Assembly: GCA_037178625.1 (NCBI GenBank)
Contig: CM074139.1
Span: forward strand, 2,418,001-2,482,000
DNA length: 64,000 nt
From: Skeletonema tropicum
Lineage: Eukaryota; Bacillariophyta; Thalassiosirophyceae; Thalassiosirales; Thalassiosiraceae
Direction of reading: 5' to 3'
A model generated the notes under the pieces. It did not search any database. It had not been told where the DNA came from and worked only from the letters and a program-made list of their open reading frames with translations. The translations under genes were made by a program, and so were the position numbers. Every line of letters starts with the position of its first letter. The stretch's first letter is position 1. Below are positions 42,284-52,900 of this stretch, in pieces.

Positions 42284-43325
42284 TTACACAAGATTCTCCT
42301 CCCCCTTCTTCCTCCCAACAAACACCTTCCTAGCCCTATTCCCCACACTCACAAAACTAGGCTTTTGATGATTCGTCGGTGTCGGATCCTCCCGTCCCTC
42401 AAACTCATTCAATTTCGTCAAACATCTCAACGAAATAGTTTCCGCAATAATCGTTGCCTCCTCCAATGACTCTTCAATCTCCTCACGTGACGAACGCAAG
42501 AACAATTCCTCCTCTTCGGTCCATAATTCTTCGACTAGTTGCATCGTATAGACATATTGAGAATTATCCTTCTTATTGACCAAATGACACTCGGTGGAAC
42601 TTAGTTTGGTCCCCTTGTGAAGTTCTCCACTCTTGGCGAGTGAGACTAGAATATCTTCAATGTAGGGGAATTTTTGACTTTTTCGTCCAGTGGTAGGAGA
42701 TTTTCCATTATTTGTAGCATCTTTCTTTTTGGACATGATTCCCAAAATGTCTTCGACGCTACTGTCGTCGAGTGCAATGTTCATGGGTACGGATGCTCCA
42801 CTGGATTGACGTACGCGGAGGAGGAGGTTTTTGGCATCGAGGTATTCGCGGTGGGCGTCTCGGGAGTTTTCTTCCATTTTTTCGAGGTGCTCATTGGCTG
42901 TGTGTATATTTGATGTTATTGTAAGAGCAGCATTGATACAGTTATTGTTGGAATATCAAAGCAGAAGTTGTTGGAATGTTTGGTGATATAAATGTAGAAT
43001 TGATGAGCAAGAAATGAGCACACCGTGAAAAGTAAAAAAGGAAAATGTACACAAACATATACACATAATATACATGTAACGTTCATATATCCAACTCACC
43101 CCGTTCCAAACGACTCTGCATCTCCTGCAGCGCAACATGAGCACGATCACGTTCCTCCTGTGCCAAACGGACGATTTCTCGACTGTAGTCCCTGTGACGT
43201 TTTGCCGATAGGGAGTACAGTTGAGCGGTGGTGAGGGCGGTTAGATCGTCAATTGCGCTGGATGAACCCCCGGCGGCAGATTGGCCTGATTTTTTGGCTT
43301 TTTTGGTTGGACGCCCGGATGACAT
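42284..43325 (-). CDS. Two-exon coiled-coil protein, 279 aa, function unknown
   Basis: Exon 1 is 43325-43100, intron 43099-42898 (donor GTGAGT, acceptor ACACAG, 202 bp), exon 2 is 42897-42284. The phase fits exactly ([15 protein letters not shown]), and splicing makes one continuous coiled coil from about residue 45 to 110. The N-terminus is basic and Ser/Lys-rich ([10 protein letters not shown]), possibly a nuclear signal. The middle holds [11 protein letters not shown] and [20 protein letters not shown]; an acidic helix [20 protein letters not shown] follows and the C-terminus is basic. I do not recognise the family. It converges on the carrier gene, with about 280 bp between their stops. 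Confidence 0.85.
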
Positions 43326-43715
43326 GGTGATGTGTTGCTGGGCTGTATTGTTACAGGGTCGTAATCTATCTGCTGGATGGCTGGCTGAACCCTACTGTCT
43401 AAAAACGGCCATGGTCAGTAAGTTCGTGATGTGATTTCAGATTTCAAGAAGTTTCAGCATCGCTGATTTTTGTGTCGAGTCTAATCTATCGAAATGTACC
43501 CTCTGGAGGGTGAGAATTTATACTACAATAGGCTGGGATCGAGGGGGGAACGAACGATCAATTTCCTAATGAATAACCTAATCATTGAAAGAGGAGTATA
43601 AATTTTGCACTCTCGAGGCTTAGATTTCGGGGTGGTAAAGCAAAGCTGGGGGTACAGTTCAAACTGACATGGATGAGAACCCTTGTTGAGAGGCAGTTGA
43701 TTGGCATCATCATCA

Positions 43716-43721
43716 TGACGT
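43716..43721 (+). promoter_or_regulatory. TGACGT motif upstream of LCIB-1
   Basis: It lies 58 bp before the ATG. TGACGT matches the CO2/cAMP-responsive element described for Phaeodactylum carbonic-anhydrase promoters. A hexamer occurs often by chance, so this is a weak call. Confidence 0.3.
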
Positions 43722-43778
43722 TCCAAACCTACCTTGTTCCTCCCACAACCTACCACTCCAAGTGCAGCCTCTACCAAG

Positions 43779-44678
43779 ATGAAAGCCTGTGTCCTTCTAG
43801 CCTTCGTCGCAACAACCAGCAAGGCTTTCCAGCCATGACCTTCTCTTCGGCGTCAATCGGCATCGTCGACTACAACTTCATTGGATGCAACATTCGTGTC
43901 CAAAGTGAAAAACGTACTCACGCGTTCAACCTCAGACTTTGATCGGCTTGTCAAGAAGAAGTTCCCGGGTGCCATATCCAACACAAGGCTAACGAAAAAG
44001 GTAGTCGCAGCTCTCGAAAGCAAGGGGTTTACACCTGATAACACGTTGGTGGCTACTTCGTTTTGTGCGGATGAGTTGGCTCGTGTCTTGGAGGACGACT
44101 TTGTCAAGATTTATGGTCAGAACTTTAATTTGGGTGGTCTCTCTGGATTTCCATTTGCTGGAAACACCGGATTCGGGGCCATGAGTGCTCATGTTCCCGA
44201 TGATGGATTCTGCTTGACTATCCATGGACCTCATGTGGGTATTACCAAGGATGGAGTTATCGGTAAGGTCGAGCGATCGGGAATTGCCCTCGTTGATAGC
44301 TGCTGCGGTTCTGCCATTGCTGCCTCTAATTATCTCAAGGGCATTACGGATGGATCTGCCAATATCAATACTGGTATTCAGCTATTCTCTGATTTCCAAC
44401 AGGGTGCTGTTCAAGAACTCATCCTTCCTCATGGCAAACGACTTAATGATGCGGATGACCGTATGAAAGAGCTCCCTTATGCTCTTTACGATAGTCAAGA
44501 CGTGCTTGTCCGTGACATCATCGAGTCCGGAAAAGGAGGAATTAAGCAAGGACTTGCACTCTTGGGTGGTATTCAGATCAACACTGGACCTGACACCGAT
44601 GACTACTTCCATCCTTTGAGATTTGATTACTACGATAGTGACGGAAATTTAGTTGGAAGCATGCTTTCAAAGCTTTGA
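43779..44678 (+). CDS. LCIB-1: LCIB/theta carbonic anhydrase family protein, in-frame TGA in the leader
   Basis: The leader MKACVLLAFVATTSKAFQP has the form of a diatom plastid signal (SKAF-QP). Codon 20 is TGA (43836-43838), after which the same frame runs unbroken to the stop. LCIB hallmarks, counted from this ATG: FPGAIS, SFCADEL (C96, D98), FNLGGLSGFPFAGNTGFGA, SAHVPDDG and IHGPHVG (H149/H152), ER-SG (R166), CCGSA (C175/C176). In solved LCIB proteins such Cys/His/Cys residues bind zinc and an Asp-Arg pair acts as in beta carbonic anhydrases. Role: handling inorganic carbon in the plastid carbon-concentrating mechanism. The TGA suggests a null allele unless another start is used. It converges on the secreted gene at 44877. 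Confidence 0.85.
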
Positions 44679-44876
44679 AATGATGGATGCAATTTATTCT
44701 AGGTAGGCTGAAGAAGCTAATTAATCAATAGGCGTAACTTATTCTTATTATCTACAAAAGACCTATTCACATGAACAAATATTCCATAGCTATTCCTAGA
44801 GCCTAAAAAACTTTAATATTAATATACATTCCATTCCTAGAGCCACAAGGCAAAAATTTGTCATCTATCTGTTGTC

Positions 44877-46211
44877 TTATCCACGCCGTGTACCGCCTCG
44901 GAGGTAGATTCCAGTGGAGGAAGTCAATTCGGTTCCTGTAGTAGCTATTGCAGTTCCTGTACTCTCAGGCGCATTAGTTGTTCTTCTCGTAGTAGTGTTT
45001 TCCGTCGTAGTGGGCGAGGTGTATTCAGTACCAGTGGATGAAGTCAATTCGGTTCCAGTGGTAACTTCAGTCGCAACAGATGTTCTTCTCGTAGTAGTGT
45101 TTTCCGTCGAAGTGGGCGAGGTATATTCAGTTCCAGTGGACGAACTCAATTCGGTTCCAGAGGTAACTTCAGTCGCAGCAGATGCTGTACTCGTAGTTGT
45201 CTTTTCCGTGGTAGTCTGTGAGGTAGATGTAGTTCCAGTAGACGAAGTTGAATCGGTTCCAGTGGTAGTGTCAGTCGCAGCAGATGTTGTACTCGTAGTA
45301 GTGTTTTCCGTAGTAGTCTGCGAGGTAGTTCCAGTAGACGAAGTTGAATCGGTTCCAGTGGTAGTGTCAGGTGCAGCAGCAGTCGTGGTGCTTGTTGAAG
45401 TAGAGTCAGTTTCTGCAGTAGCAGACGTGGTGCTTGTGCTTGTACTTTCCGTGGGAGTTTTTGTCCCAGAACCAAGAGCGACGCAACCAGTGCATTCAAG
45501 CTGGCAGGTATCAGGAATCTCAAAACTGCCATTGATACCTTCGAAACCGTGAAATTCATGCGGAACATATTCGCCATCTGGTAATGTCGATAGCGTTCCA
45601 TATGCTCCACTTGCAGCTTCAATATCTGTTCCGCATCCAAATGTTTCTCCATGAACATATTTTGTGCATCTTCCATCGTCACACTGAAGCGTAGTTGGTC
45701 CTGAAATAGGAACAACGGGGCTAGCAAATGTGCATCCCGTGCAATGAGCAGTGCAGCCTTTGTCAATTTGAGCCAGTTCCGGTTTCCATGTGGTTATGTC
45801 AGTAGCTTCCCGATAGTAGCATACCTCCTCCTCTTCAGCTTCAGGCGAACCCTTGTAATAGGGATCACCGACATCACTAAATGCATAAAATGGATACTCA
45901 TACATGCGCGGAGCAGATACTGTGTGGCATGGATCAGCACAACCAAGACTTTCGTCAACTTCAAATGTGCACACGGCCTTGTTGCATTCCATAACACCGG
46001 GCCCGATGAAAGTTTGTTCGTCTGCCATCATATCTCTGTCATGGCCATATACTTTACGGTTTAGCTGTACGTGTAGATCTAACTCCATGACACTGTTGGG
46101 TCGGATGAGATTACTTGTCCAGGTGGTTGTAAATTTATCTGCGTAGCTCGGCTTGGCAAACCAAGCAGCCGCGACAGCTAGAAGGATGATGTGTTGTTTA
46201 TTGTTGGTCAT
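44877..46211 (-). CDS. Secreted Cys-rich mucin-like protein, copy B (intact)
   Basis: 444 aa. Signal peptide MTNNKQHIILLAVAAAWFAK with cleavage near SYA-DK. The acidic Cys-rich domain (about 30-290) contains CADPCHTVS, CTAHCTGCTF, FGCGTDIEAASGAYG and CQLECTGC. A ~150-residue Thr/Ser mucin-like domain built from TTGTDSTSSTGTTSQTT-type blocks follows, ending YLRGGTRRG. No membrane anchor. The even Cys pairs suggest disulfides; the Thr/Ser domain suggests heavy O-glycosylation, as in cell-wall or adhesive proteins. The start at 46211 is chosen because the signal peptide and TATA spacing are conserved with copy A; an upstream in-frame ATG at 46349 precedes the TATA box. No known family recognised. 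Confidence 0.88.
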   Translation of the reverse strand: MTNNKQHIILLAVAAAWFAKPSYADKFTTTWTSNLIRPNSVMELDLHVQLNRKVYGHDRDMMADEQTFIGPGVMECNKAVCTFEVDESLGCADPCHTVSAPRMYEYPFYAFSDVGDPYYKGSPEAEEEEVCYYREATDITTWKPELAQIDKGCTAHCTGCTFASPVVPISGPTTLQCDDGRCTKYVHGETFGCGTDIEAASGAYGTLSTLPDGEYVPHEFHGFEGINGSFEIPDTCQLECTGCVALGSGTKTPTESTSTSTTSATAETDSTSTSTTTAAAPDTTTGTDSTSSTGTTSQTTTENTTTSTTSAATDTTTGTDSTSSTGTTSTSQTTTEKTTTSTASAATEVTSGTELSSSTGTEYTSPTSTENTTTRRTSVATEVTTGTELTSSTGTEYTSPTTTENTTTRRTTNAPESTGTAIATTGTELTSSTGIYLRGGTRRG

Positions 46212-46261
46212 TATCGGTGAGGATGTGTGTTGTGTGTTGCTGTGAAGAAGCAGAACTCTGA

Positions 46262-46268
46262 TTTTATA
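46262..46268 (-). promoter_or_regulatory. TATA box of secreted gene copy B
   Basis: TATAAAA on the minus strand, 50 bp before the ATG, in the same sequence context as at copy A. Confidence 0.6.
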
Positions 46269-46454
46269 AGACGATGCAGTTGTCGAAGTGTTTGTGAAAT
46301 GAGCTGAAAAAAGGTGAGCAAGAATGAAGCCGACCAACTCCTTCCACAATTTTGGGGATTGATCGGAGAAGCAGCATTAGCATGCGATGCTCCACGGATC
46401 GGTGGAGTGCTTGGCTTGATTGATCGATGCGGGTTCTCATTTTTTTAAGACTGC

Positions 46455-46488
46455 TTCCCGATTCCCGATTCCCGATTCCCGATTCCCG
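46455..46488. repeat. Short tandem repeat (ATTCCCG)n
   Basis: Four to five copies of a 7-bp unit, about 250 bp upstream of secreted gene copy B; absent in copy A. Confidence 0.9.
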
Positions 46489-46499
46489 CCCGATTCTCG

Positions 46500-48733
46500 G
46501 GTAAAACAGATATAAGAGAAAAGTTTGCCAGTGAACTCTCAAGCACACTGCGCTACATTTTGAATTCCTACGTAGGCCTATGTAGAATTTTGCGGGAACT
46601 GCATTCTCTAGTAGAAACTACACGCAAACGCACTCTCATGCATGCCATCCACTGCACACGATATAATAAAGCTTCGATTGATCTCTTTACTATGGCCCGA
46701 TGATATCATCAGTTTCAATATAATCATCTAGTGCTTCATTATCCATCTTAAGGTAAAAGAATATCTTGTGTTGACTGAGCGCCTAAGTACAATACGCTGG
46801 TTGTTACTACTGCTTAGCTCGGGCACTCTATGTATGGATGTTCGAGCCAATGATTCTTGTGTCCTGCATTTATTGATTGTAAACACATCTACTTTCTCTT
46901 TGCACGAAGTCCCACTTGTTTTTGTTGCCTTCCCCTGCCCTTTCCATTTCTGTTGCGTTTCACCGGTATTGCTCCAACATCCAGTGTCCAATCATCTGAT
47001 GAAACCTCTGTCCGGGTATGGTCCTCATCAGATGCACGAGATGGCACTCTAATCGATGCAGTTGAGGAATCATGCTAAAATCCATCGACCGCATCTAAAA
47101 CACCATCTGATGGTTGGAATTCTCTGTCTCGTCACAATGTTTTGTACCCAAAATAACACTTGTAAATTCATACTTCGTCTGCTTTGGAAAGATATCATCC
47201 GATGATACCAACGCCGCGCTTGATTCGACACTAATATTTTATCTTCCTCCCATTATAGCGATGGATATTCTCGATCATTTTTATTTGGTTTTCATCTTTT
47301 GCTGGGCTTTTTGCATTATGTGATATTGACACCATTAAAACCACCTTGTACTATGCAGCACGGACGATTGCAGCTCTTCAACATGTGTTCAATGCCATTG
47401 TACATTAACGAGTTTATGACCTCCTATCTATTTACTCGATGCATCAATAAATCACTATCTATCGAAGGATAGTTCGATAAAAAGATCAGTTCTCGTGATG
47501 TCATCATAAAATAGTCTACGTTGTGCGGTTCGGTGTTTGTTGTTGAATGAGACAGGGTGTTGGATAAAGATTAATTTGTAGCGTCTCCGTCACATTTTCT
47601 CCTCGTCGCTTTTATCTGCTGATATGAAATAAGCTCATTGATCTGAATCTTTTGACCCAGGAAGCATGCTGCGTTTGACGCCATTCAAATACTTCACTAA
47701 ATCATTCCTTTTGATTTCGTAGTTTCCGTTTCCTGTCAGCCATGTCTTACCAATCAATATTTGAGGCTTTCATCACTCCATCATTCTTCGGCACATGAGA
47801 CAGAAGATGTCCATTTGTGACTTTCGCAACATTCATTGCAAGGAGGGTATGGGGTGTAGGGCGTGTCGATAGTCCCAGTCCGCACGGCCGACCACGGGGA
47901 GTAAAGAAGTACGGTAACTCACGGATTCACAGATGACTTGAGATACTCTATACAAAGACAGTTCGAAAGAATGCATCTTTATATGGTTCTGCCATCTGTG
48001 TGGAGCTCTTGGAGAAGATGGAGTACATCGACGATTCGTACTCGCCACTGTTCAAGTTGTGGGTGATAATGCCAACGTGAATGCCCCGTCTTCCTTTCAG
48101 ATATCTACTTCGATGTTTTTTATTTTTGAACTACAAATATTGCAAAGAAGACCTCTATGAAAAACATCGAAGTAGCTTCTCAAAACGAAGGACTTGTTAA
48201 TAGTAGTTGGCATGGGGATGCCGTCACATCATGGTGTTGTGCAACTTTTGTTGTGGTGAGTGTTGGTGATGAAAATCGGGCGGCCCAGCGGGGATGCCCG
48301 ATTCGTGGTTCTACAAAATATCACAAAATGGACGACCATCTCTTCCTCGGGATAAAATGGGGTTATTACGTAGGAGCATACTAATTCCTACAAAATTTGG
48401 ACTAGGCGAGGCACAATGTAGCGTAGTGGCAAGCTCTGTGAACCAAGACCAAGACGTTCTTGGTCAAAGAACCAAGACAGAAGGTCTCTATATCTAGAGA
48501 GAGACCAAGACAGAAGGACCATCAACCAAGATTGCATGCATGAAAACTGAAAACTGCTTGCGCTTTTAGCAGCGCGTGTTGACGGCGTGAAAAGACATAT
48601 GGCAGTCAATACTTAAGTTATTTTCCGTCTTGGTCTAGAGACTTGGAAGAACCATCAAGCAAAGCAGCAAAAGCAGCATAAAATATGTTACAAATACCAC
48701 ACACCCCCTCTAAATGAATCAATAATTCACGAC
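46500..48733. other. 2.2-kb spacer without a recognisable gene
   Basis: Only short ORFs. On the minus strand, 47645-47840 reads in two adjacent frames as LAMNVAKVTNGHLLSHVPKN and ILIGKTWLTGNGNYEIKRND, then LVKYLNGVKRSML, which looks like a decayed coding piece of unknown origin. 48420-48540 has repeated CCAAGAC motifs. Confidence 0.35.
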
Positions 48734-48751
48734 GTGACTAAACAACTCAAC

Positions 48752-49144
48752 ATGGTGGCTAAATTGTTATTTGACGACATCACCTACCCAGATGAACTCA
48801 TGGTCAGGTTCCAAGGCAAGGACAAGTTGTTGCGGGCCTTTAGAAACGAGATCCGCGTTCCAATTGATCATATTGAATCTATCGATGTGATTGACCCTAG
48901 GATCATTCAAGATGCCCATGGACTAGTGGAAGTGGCAGGTGTAGGCGCTGGTAGTCTCGGCAAATCCATGGAACGGAGTATTGGCAAGGAGAAAAAGGCT
49001 TTGAAAGGAAAGGCAATTTCAATCGCATTGAAATTGAGAAAGGAGAGGAACAAAGAACTTTCCTTCGAGGTAAATGATGTTGAATCGGAAAAGGTGATAA
49101 AAGTGATGCAGGAGATGCTTCATGAAGCGAGCTTCAATCTCTAG
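48752..49144 (+). CDS. 138-aa-family PH-like candidate protein, divergent copy (130 aa)
   Basis: Starts MVAKLLFDDITYPDELMV, with NEIRVPIDHIESIDVIDPRI, KGKAISIALKLRKERNKELS and ESEKVIKVMQEMLHEASFNL. It lacks most of the Gly/Arg loop segment (RRSKVGTR), giving 130 residues, and carries more substitutions than other copies. Its 3' flank (49200-49262) matches the flank of the split copy at 33430-33545. The frame is intact. Confidence 0.75.
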   Translation: MVAKLLFDDITYPDELMVRFQGKDKLLRAFRNEIRVPIDHIESIDVIDPRIIQDAHGLVEVAGVGAGSLGKSMERSIGKEKKALKGKAISIALKLRKERNKELSFEVNDVESEKVIKVMQEMLHEASFNL

Positions 49145-49279
49145 ATCTAGATCTTGGCTCATACAATCCCTGTCCTTCATAGAAGCCAATATGTAGCTGT
49201 AAACTAAGTAAAATCAAACACGCAAGTCCTCAGCAGAGCAGTTCTGAACGTGAATTCCACCCATATCATATCATATCAC

Positions 49280-49475
49280 TTAGGAAATTAGGTAAATGTT
49301 GCATTATCGCTACCTAGACATCATTGAACCAACAATTGGAGTCTTCATACGCCGAGGGCAGAACCAAACAGCGTCGCAGTCGGGACCACGGGAGAGGGTT
49401 GTCTCTCCTACCACAGCTCGTTTAAAAGCCCGGGATATATTGACGTGGATGTCAATAAGCCGAATTCATACCGTT
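49280..49475. repeat. ~190-bp dispersed block, inverted copy of 38380-38560
   Basis: See 38380-38560; the match is interrupted by few substitutions and shares no conserved frame. Confidence 0.65.
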
Positions 49476-49710
49476 TCACTTTCAAGACAACCTGGAAGGT
49501 AGAAGAGTCAATCAGCAAACGTACGTACCCCACGGTGCTATTCTATGCTGCTTACACTCCAAGGTAATAATAATTATAATTCAACTGTCACTAGGATAGT
49601 AGTCTATCTATGTACTTTTACGCAGAAGACAATCGCTGTACTTGTATGTATTCTTTCCGATAAGGAAAACGCCTGGTAAAATATCACAAAAGAGAAGGGG
49701 CTGAGACTTA

Positions 49711-50206
49711 CTGTACGTTTGCCCTCAAATCCTACCTTTGACTTCAATAACGGGAGTTAGTGGACAAGTGAGGTATCAATGAGCTTCTACGGACAATATA
49801 AAAAACATTGACGCTTTGAAATAGGGTCAAAATCCTAGTAGTTACTGAGTTATGGCTAGTCGTAGGAACCCCATTTTCACCATGGTTGTGTCGTTTTAGA
49901 TGCCATTATCGGATGTGAGTCAGGGCAAAAGACTTTGTTTTACCTTAAATACGTAGGAATAAGTATAAAAGTACCAGTTATTGTCACACAGACAAAATAA
50001 ACTGATCTTTCTCGATTATGGTAAAATAGGCTTTGAAAACCACTTTTGAAGTAGAGGAGTGCAAAATCATTAATTTTTGGCTTCGACAGTGCATTCTACT
50101 AGTTCCGACAGAGGTAATGTCGAAAAGAATTTTCGAAAAATTCCTTCTGGAAGCTACAAAAAGTGGTTTTCAAAGTTTTATGTAGGATTTGAAAGCAAAC
50201 GTACAG
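49711..50206. mobile_element. MITE of Tc1/mariner type, ~0.5 kb, TA target
   Basis: Inverted ends CTGTACGTTTGC...CAAATCCTAC (about 26 bp) are flanked by TA on both sides. The inverted paralogous region near 32760 runs through this point without the element, supplying an empty site. A second inner inverted repeat (17-bp arms CTTTGAAAACCACTTTT at 50031-50047 and 50159-50175) gives a double fold-back structure. No coding capacity. Confidence 0.75.
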
Positions 50207-50804
50207 TAAGCACCGGTAATTGAAGTAGAGAGGCCTATTATCTACTTCTATAATGTGAGGTCTCCACTGAATGAGGAGTATCAGGGCGGGTGCCGGATGA
50301 GCAGATGTCGCCTTCAGACTTGCAGTGCCGGTCGGTATTGAAGGACTTCAGAATTGCAGAAAGGTCCTGCATAAGTGAGACGCAGAATGACTTTGTTTTG
50401 ATTTTGAGTACCGTTTTTTGAAAATAAATGTCAGAATTCAACACTGCTGTCCAGGTAATACAGAGAGAGTGAGAACTGGTAGAATGGATTTGAGTTGATA
50501 GGTAAAGTGTGGTGCAGGTGCAGGTCGTAGGTTCCAATGTATGCGTTGCAGATTGCTGGGCTCATATATATGAAAGAGCAGCACGCAAATCCCTCTCTGA
50601 AAACTCAAGCTCTAGTAAGTTTTTATCTTCATGTTACAGAGCTATCGCAGTTGTTGTAATTGTAATGCGCAGTTGTTCATACATTTCAACAAATGAAAAT
50701 GATAATCTCATCTCTCTTCTTTTGCAACTCAATCTCCAGATCTGACATCAACTACTATCGGATCAACATTGCCCTTCTCAAAAACACACACAACGCGAAT
50801 CAAC

Positions 50805-51221
50805 ATGGTGGCTAAATTGTTATTTGACGACATCACCTACCCAGAAGAACTCATCGTCAAGTTTCAAGGCACGGACAAGTTGCGAGCCCTTAGAAACGAG
50901 ATCCGCGTTCCAATTGATCATATTGAATCTATGAAGGTGATTGACCCTAGGAGCATTCAAGATGTCCATGGACTAGTGGGAGTGGCAGGTGTAGGCGCTG
51001 GTAGTCGCGGCAGAAGGTCCAAGGTTGGGACTCGCAAATCCATGGAACGGAGTATTGGCAAGGAGATAAAAGGTCTAGAAGGAAGGGCAATTATAATCGC
51101 ATTGAAATTGAGAAAGGAGAGGAACAAAGAACTTTCCGTCGAGGTGAACGATGTTGAATCGGAAAAGGTAATAAAAGTGTTGAAGGAGATGTTTGAGGAA
51201 GCTTCTTATCTCCACATCTAG
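50805..51221 (+). CDS. 138-aa PH-like candidate protein, intact single copy outside the array
   Basis: 138 aa, differing from the array protein at a limited number of positions (NEIRVPIDH, MKVIDPRSI, AIIIALKLRKERNKELSVEV), mostly conservative. Upstream 50550-50804 and downstream 51222-51490 flanks also match the array units, so gene plus both flanks duplicate as one segment. The start is the ATG in CAACATGGTGGC, conserved in all copies. Confidence 0.75.
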   Translation: MVAKLLFDDITYPEELIVKFQGTDKLRALRNEIRVPIDHIESMKVIDPRSIQDVHGLVGVAGVGAGSRGRRSKVGTRKSMERSIGKEIKGLEGRAIIIALKLRKERNKELSVEVNDVESEKVIKVLKEMFEEASYLHI

Positions 51222-51591
51222 ATCTTCGTTAGGCAATTCTGCGACACAAACCTGTCCTTGTCCTTGTCCTTCATTCACGTCAATAGCTGTAACCTAAGAT
51301 CAAACATCATATCGTCCTATGAAGGATAATTTTGAACATTGATTCCTCTCGACTTTTCTTGGGCTACTCTGTGCAATTATTTGCAATCTCTTCCTACTTT
51401 TCATATTCCAAGACACATCTCTCTCTAGAGAGAGAGATCCAAATGAGATGTATTCATCTGAATCCACAGGCACTTCTACGCTAAAAAATATAATATACTC
51501 TTAATTTAGAACTTCTAAGGCTGATTCTAATATCTATCTGCCGATGTACTCTCTTGTAGCTGTGTCAAGGCTCTGCCTTTATGTGTATTGC

Positions 51592-52776
51592 TTAGGCCTG
51601 CATCATGATGATGTATGTTGTAAGTGGAGGCGAGCAAAGAATTTTGTTAGTCACAAATGATGATGTGTCAATTATATCTAACGTGTCCTGTGTTGTTACA
51701 CATTTCTTTTCTTCAACAGCAAGTTACTCACCGTTAGTTCATCAAGCATGGAGCCCACAACATTACCCTCACTATCATAATAATCAAATCTCAAAGGATG
51801 GAAATAATCCAAAGTATCAGGACCAGTATTAATCTGAATTCCACTCAAAAGCGCCAAGCCTTGCTTAATTCCTCCCTTTCCACCATTGATAATATCCCTC
51901 ACAAGAATATCCTGACTATCATACAACGCATACGGAAGCTCCTTCATACGGTTATCCGCATCATTCAAACGTTTACCGAATGGCAAGATGAGTTCTTGTA
52001 CGGCACCTTGTTGGAAGTCTGAGAATTGTTGCAATTTGGTTGTGATTTTGGCACCTCCATCGGTAATACCCTTGAGGTAGTTGGAGGCGGCAATGGCAGA
52101 TCCACAGCAGTTATCGACGAGGGCAATTCCAGATCGTTCTACCTTTCCGATGACACCATCTTTGGAGATACCGACGTGTGGACCGTGGACGAGGAGGCAG
52201 AATCCATCGTCGGGAACGTGGGCAGACATGGCTCCGAAGCCGGTGTTTCCGGCGAAGGGAAATCCGGAGAGACCTCCGAGATTGAAGTTGTGGCCGTAGA
52301 CTTTGTTGAGATCGTCTTCTAGGTTACGTGCGAGTTCATCGCTGTGTAGAACGAAAGGTAAACGGTTATGAGAGACGTTGATTGCATATGTATACACACA
52401 ACAGTGAAGCAATATCTTGCTCTCTGTAACACTTCACAAAGAAAAGAACACATCTCATGCACAGAACGACTACTCACCAGCAAAGACTAGTACACAAAAG
52501 AGTATTCGCGGGAGTAAAGCCCTTCCCCTCCAAAATAGACGCAACCTTGGTCTCCATCTCCTTATTGGAAATGGCACCGGGGAAGTTCGCCTTGACGAGA
52601 GCATCAATTGCCTCGTTTTCCTCGGGACGGCCGGCCATTACGTTGGCAACGCGTTCGGATGCGGATTGGGTTCCGGCGAGGATGTTGAGGGTGGTGGATG
52701 GACGGCCGGCTGGGGTGGTGGTGAAGGCGGCGGCAGAGCCGATGAGGAGGGCGAGGGAGGCAAGAGAGAGCTTCAT
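51592..52776 (-). CDS. LCIB-2: LCIB/theta carbonic anhydrase family protein, three exons, intact
   Basis: Leader MKLSLASLALLIGSAAAFTT is a diatom bipartite plastid signal (AAAF). Exon 1 52776-52478, intron 52477-52342 (136 bp, GTGAGT/ACACAG), exon 2 52341-51732, probable intron 51731-51598 (134 bp, GTGAGT/ATGCAG), and a two-codon last exon 51597-51592 giving ...MLDELTA-stop; all phases fit. Without the last splice the frame simply reads to 51696. Motifs: FPGAIS, SLCCDEL, FNLGGLSGFPFAGNTGFGA, SAHVPDDG, VHGPHVG, CCGSA, QQGAVQELILPFGKRL. About 304 aa. It is the best candidate for a working LCIB protein here. It shares a 413-bp divergent promoter with LCIB-3. Confidence 0.9.
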
Positions 52777-52894
52777 GGTGGATATTTTCTTTTGACAATA
52801 GTGACTTCTTGTTCCGGCGCAGAGAGTCAGATTGATGAGATTTGATGCCAAGATTTTTTTGCATGGTACAGATTTACATGATGGCCCTTCACAT

Positions 52895-52900
52895 ACGTCA
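52895..52900 (+). promoter_or_regulatory. ACGTCA motif in the divergent LCIB-2/LCIB-3 promoter
   Basis: It lies 119 bp upstream of the LCIB-2 ATG and is the complement of TGACGT (see 43716). Weak call by itself; noted because both LCIB promoter regions have one. Confidence 0.3.

Noticed and set aside
43500..43620. Small inverted repeat upstream of LCIB-1 (GAATTTATACT / AGTATAAATTT) as a MITE
   Set aside because: Arms match only over about 12 bp, with no target duplication; the TATAAAT may simply be promoter sequence.
45146..45766. 206-aa ORF antiparallel frame within secreted gene copy B
   Set aside because: Frame shadow created by the Thr/Ser repeat; the signal-peptide frame is the supported one.
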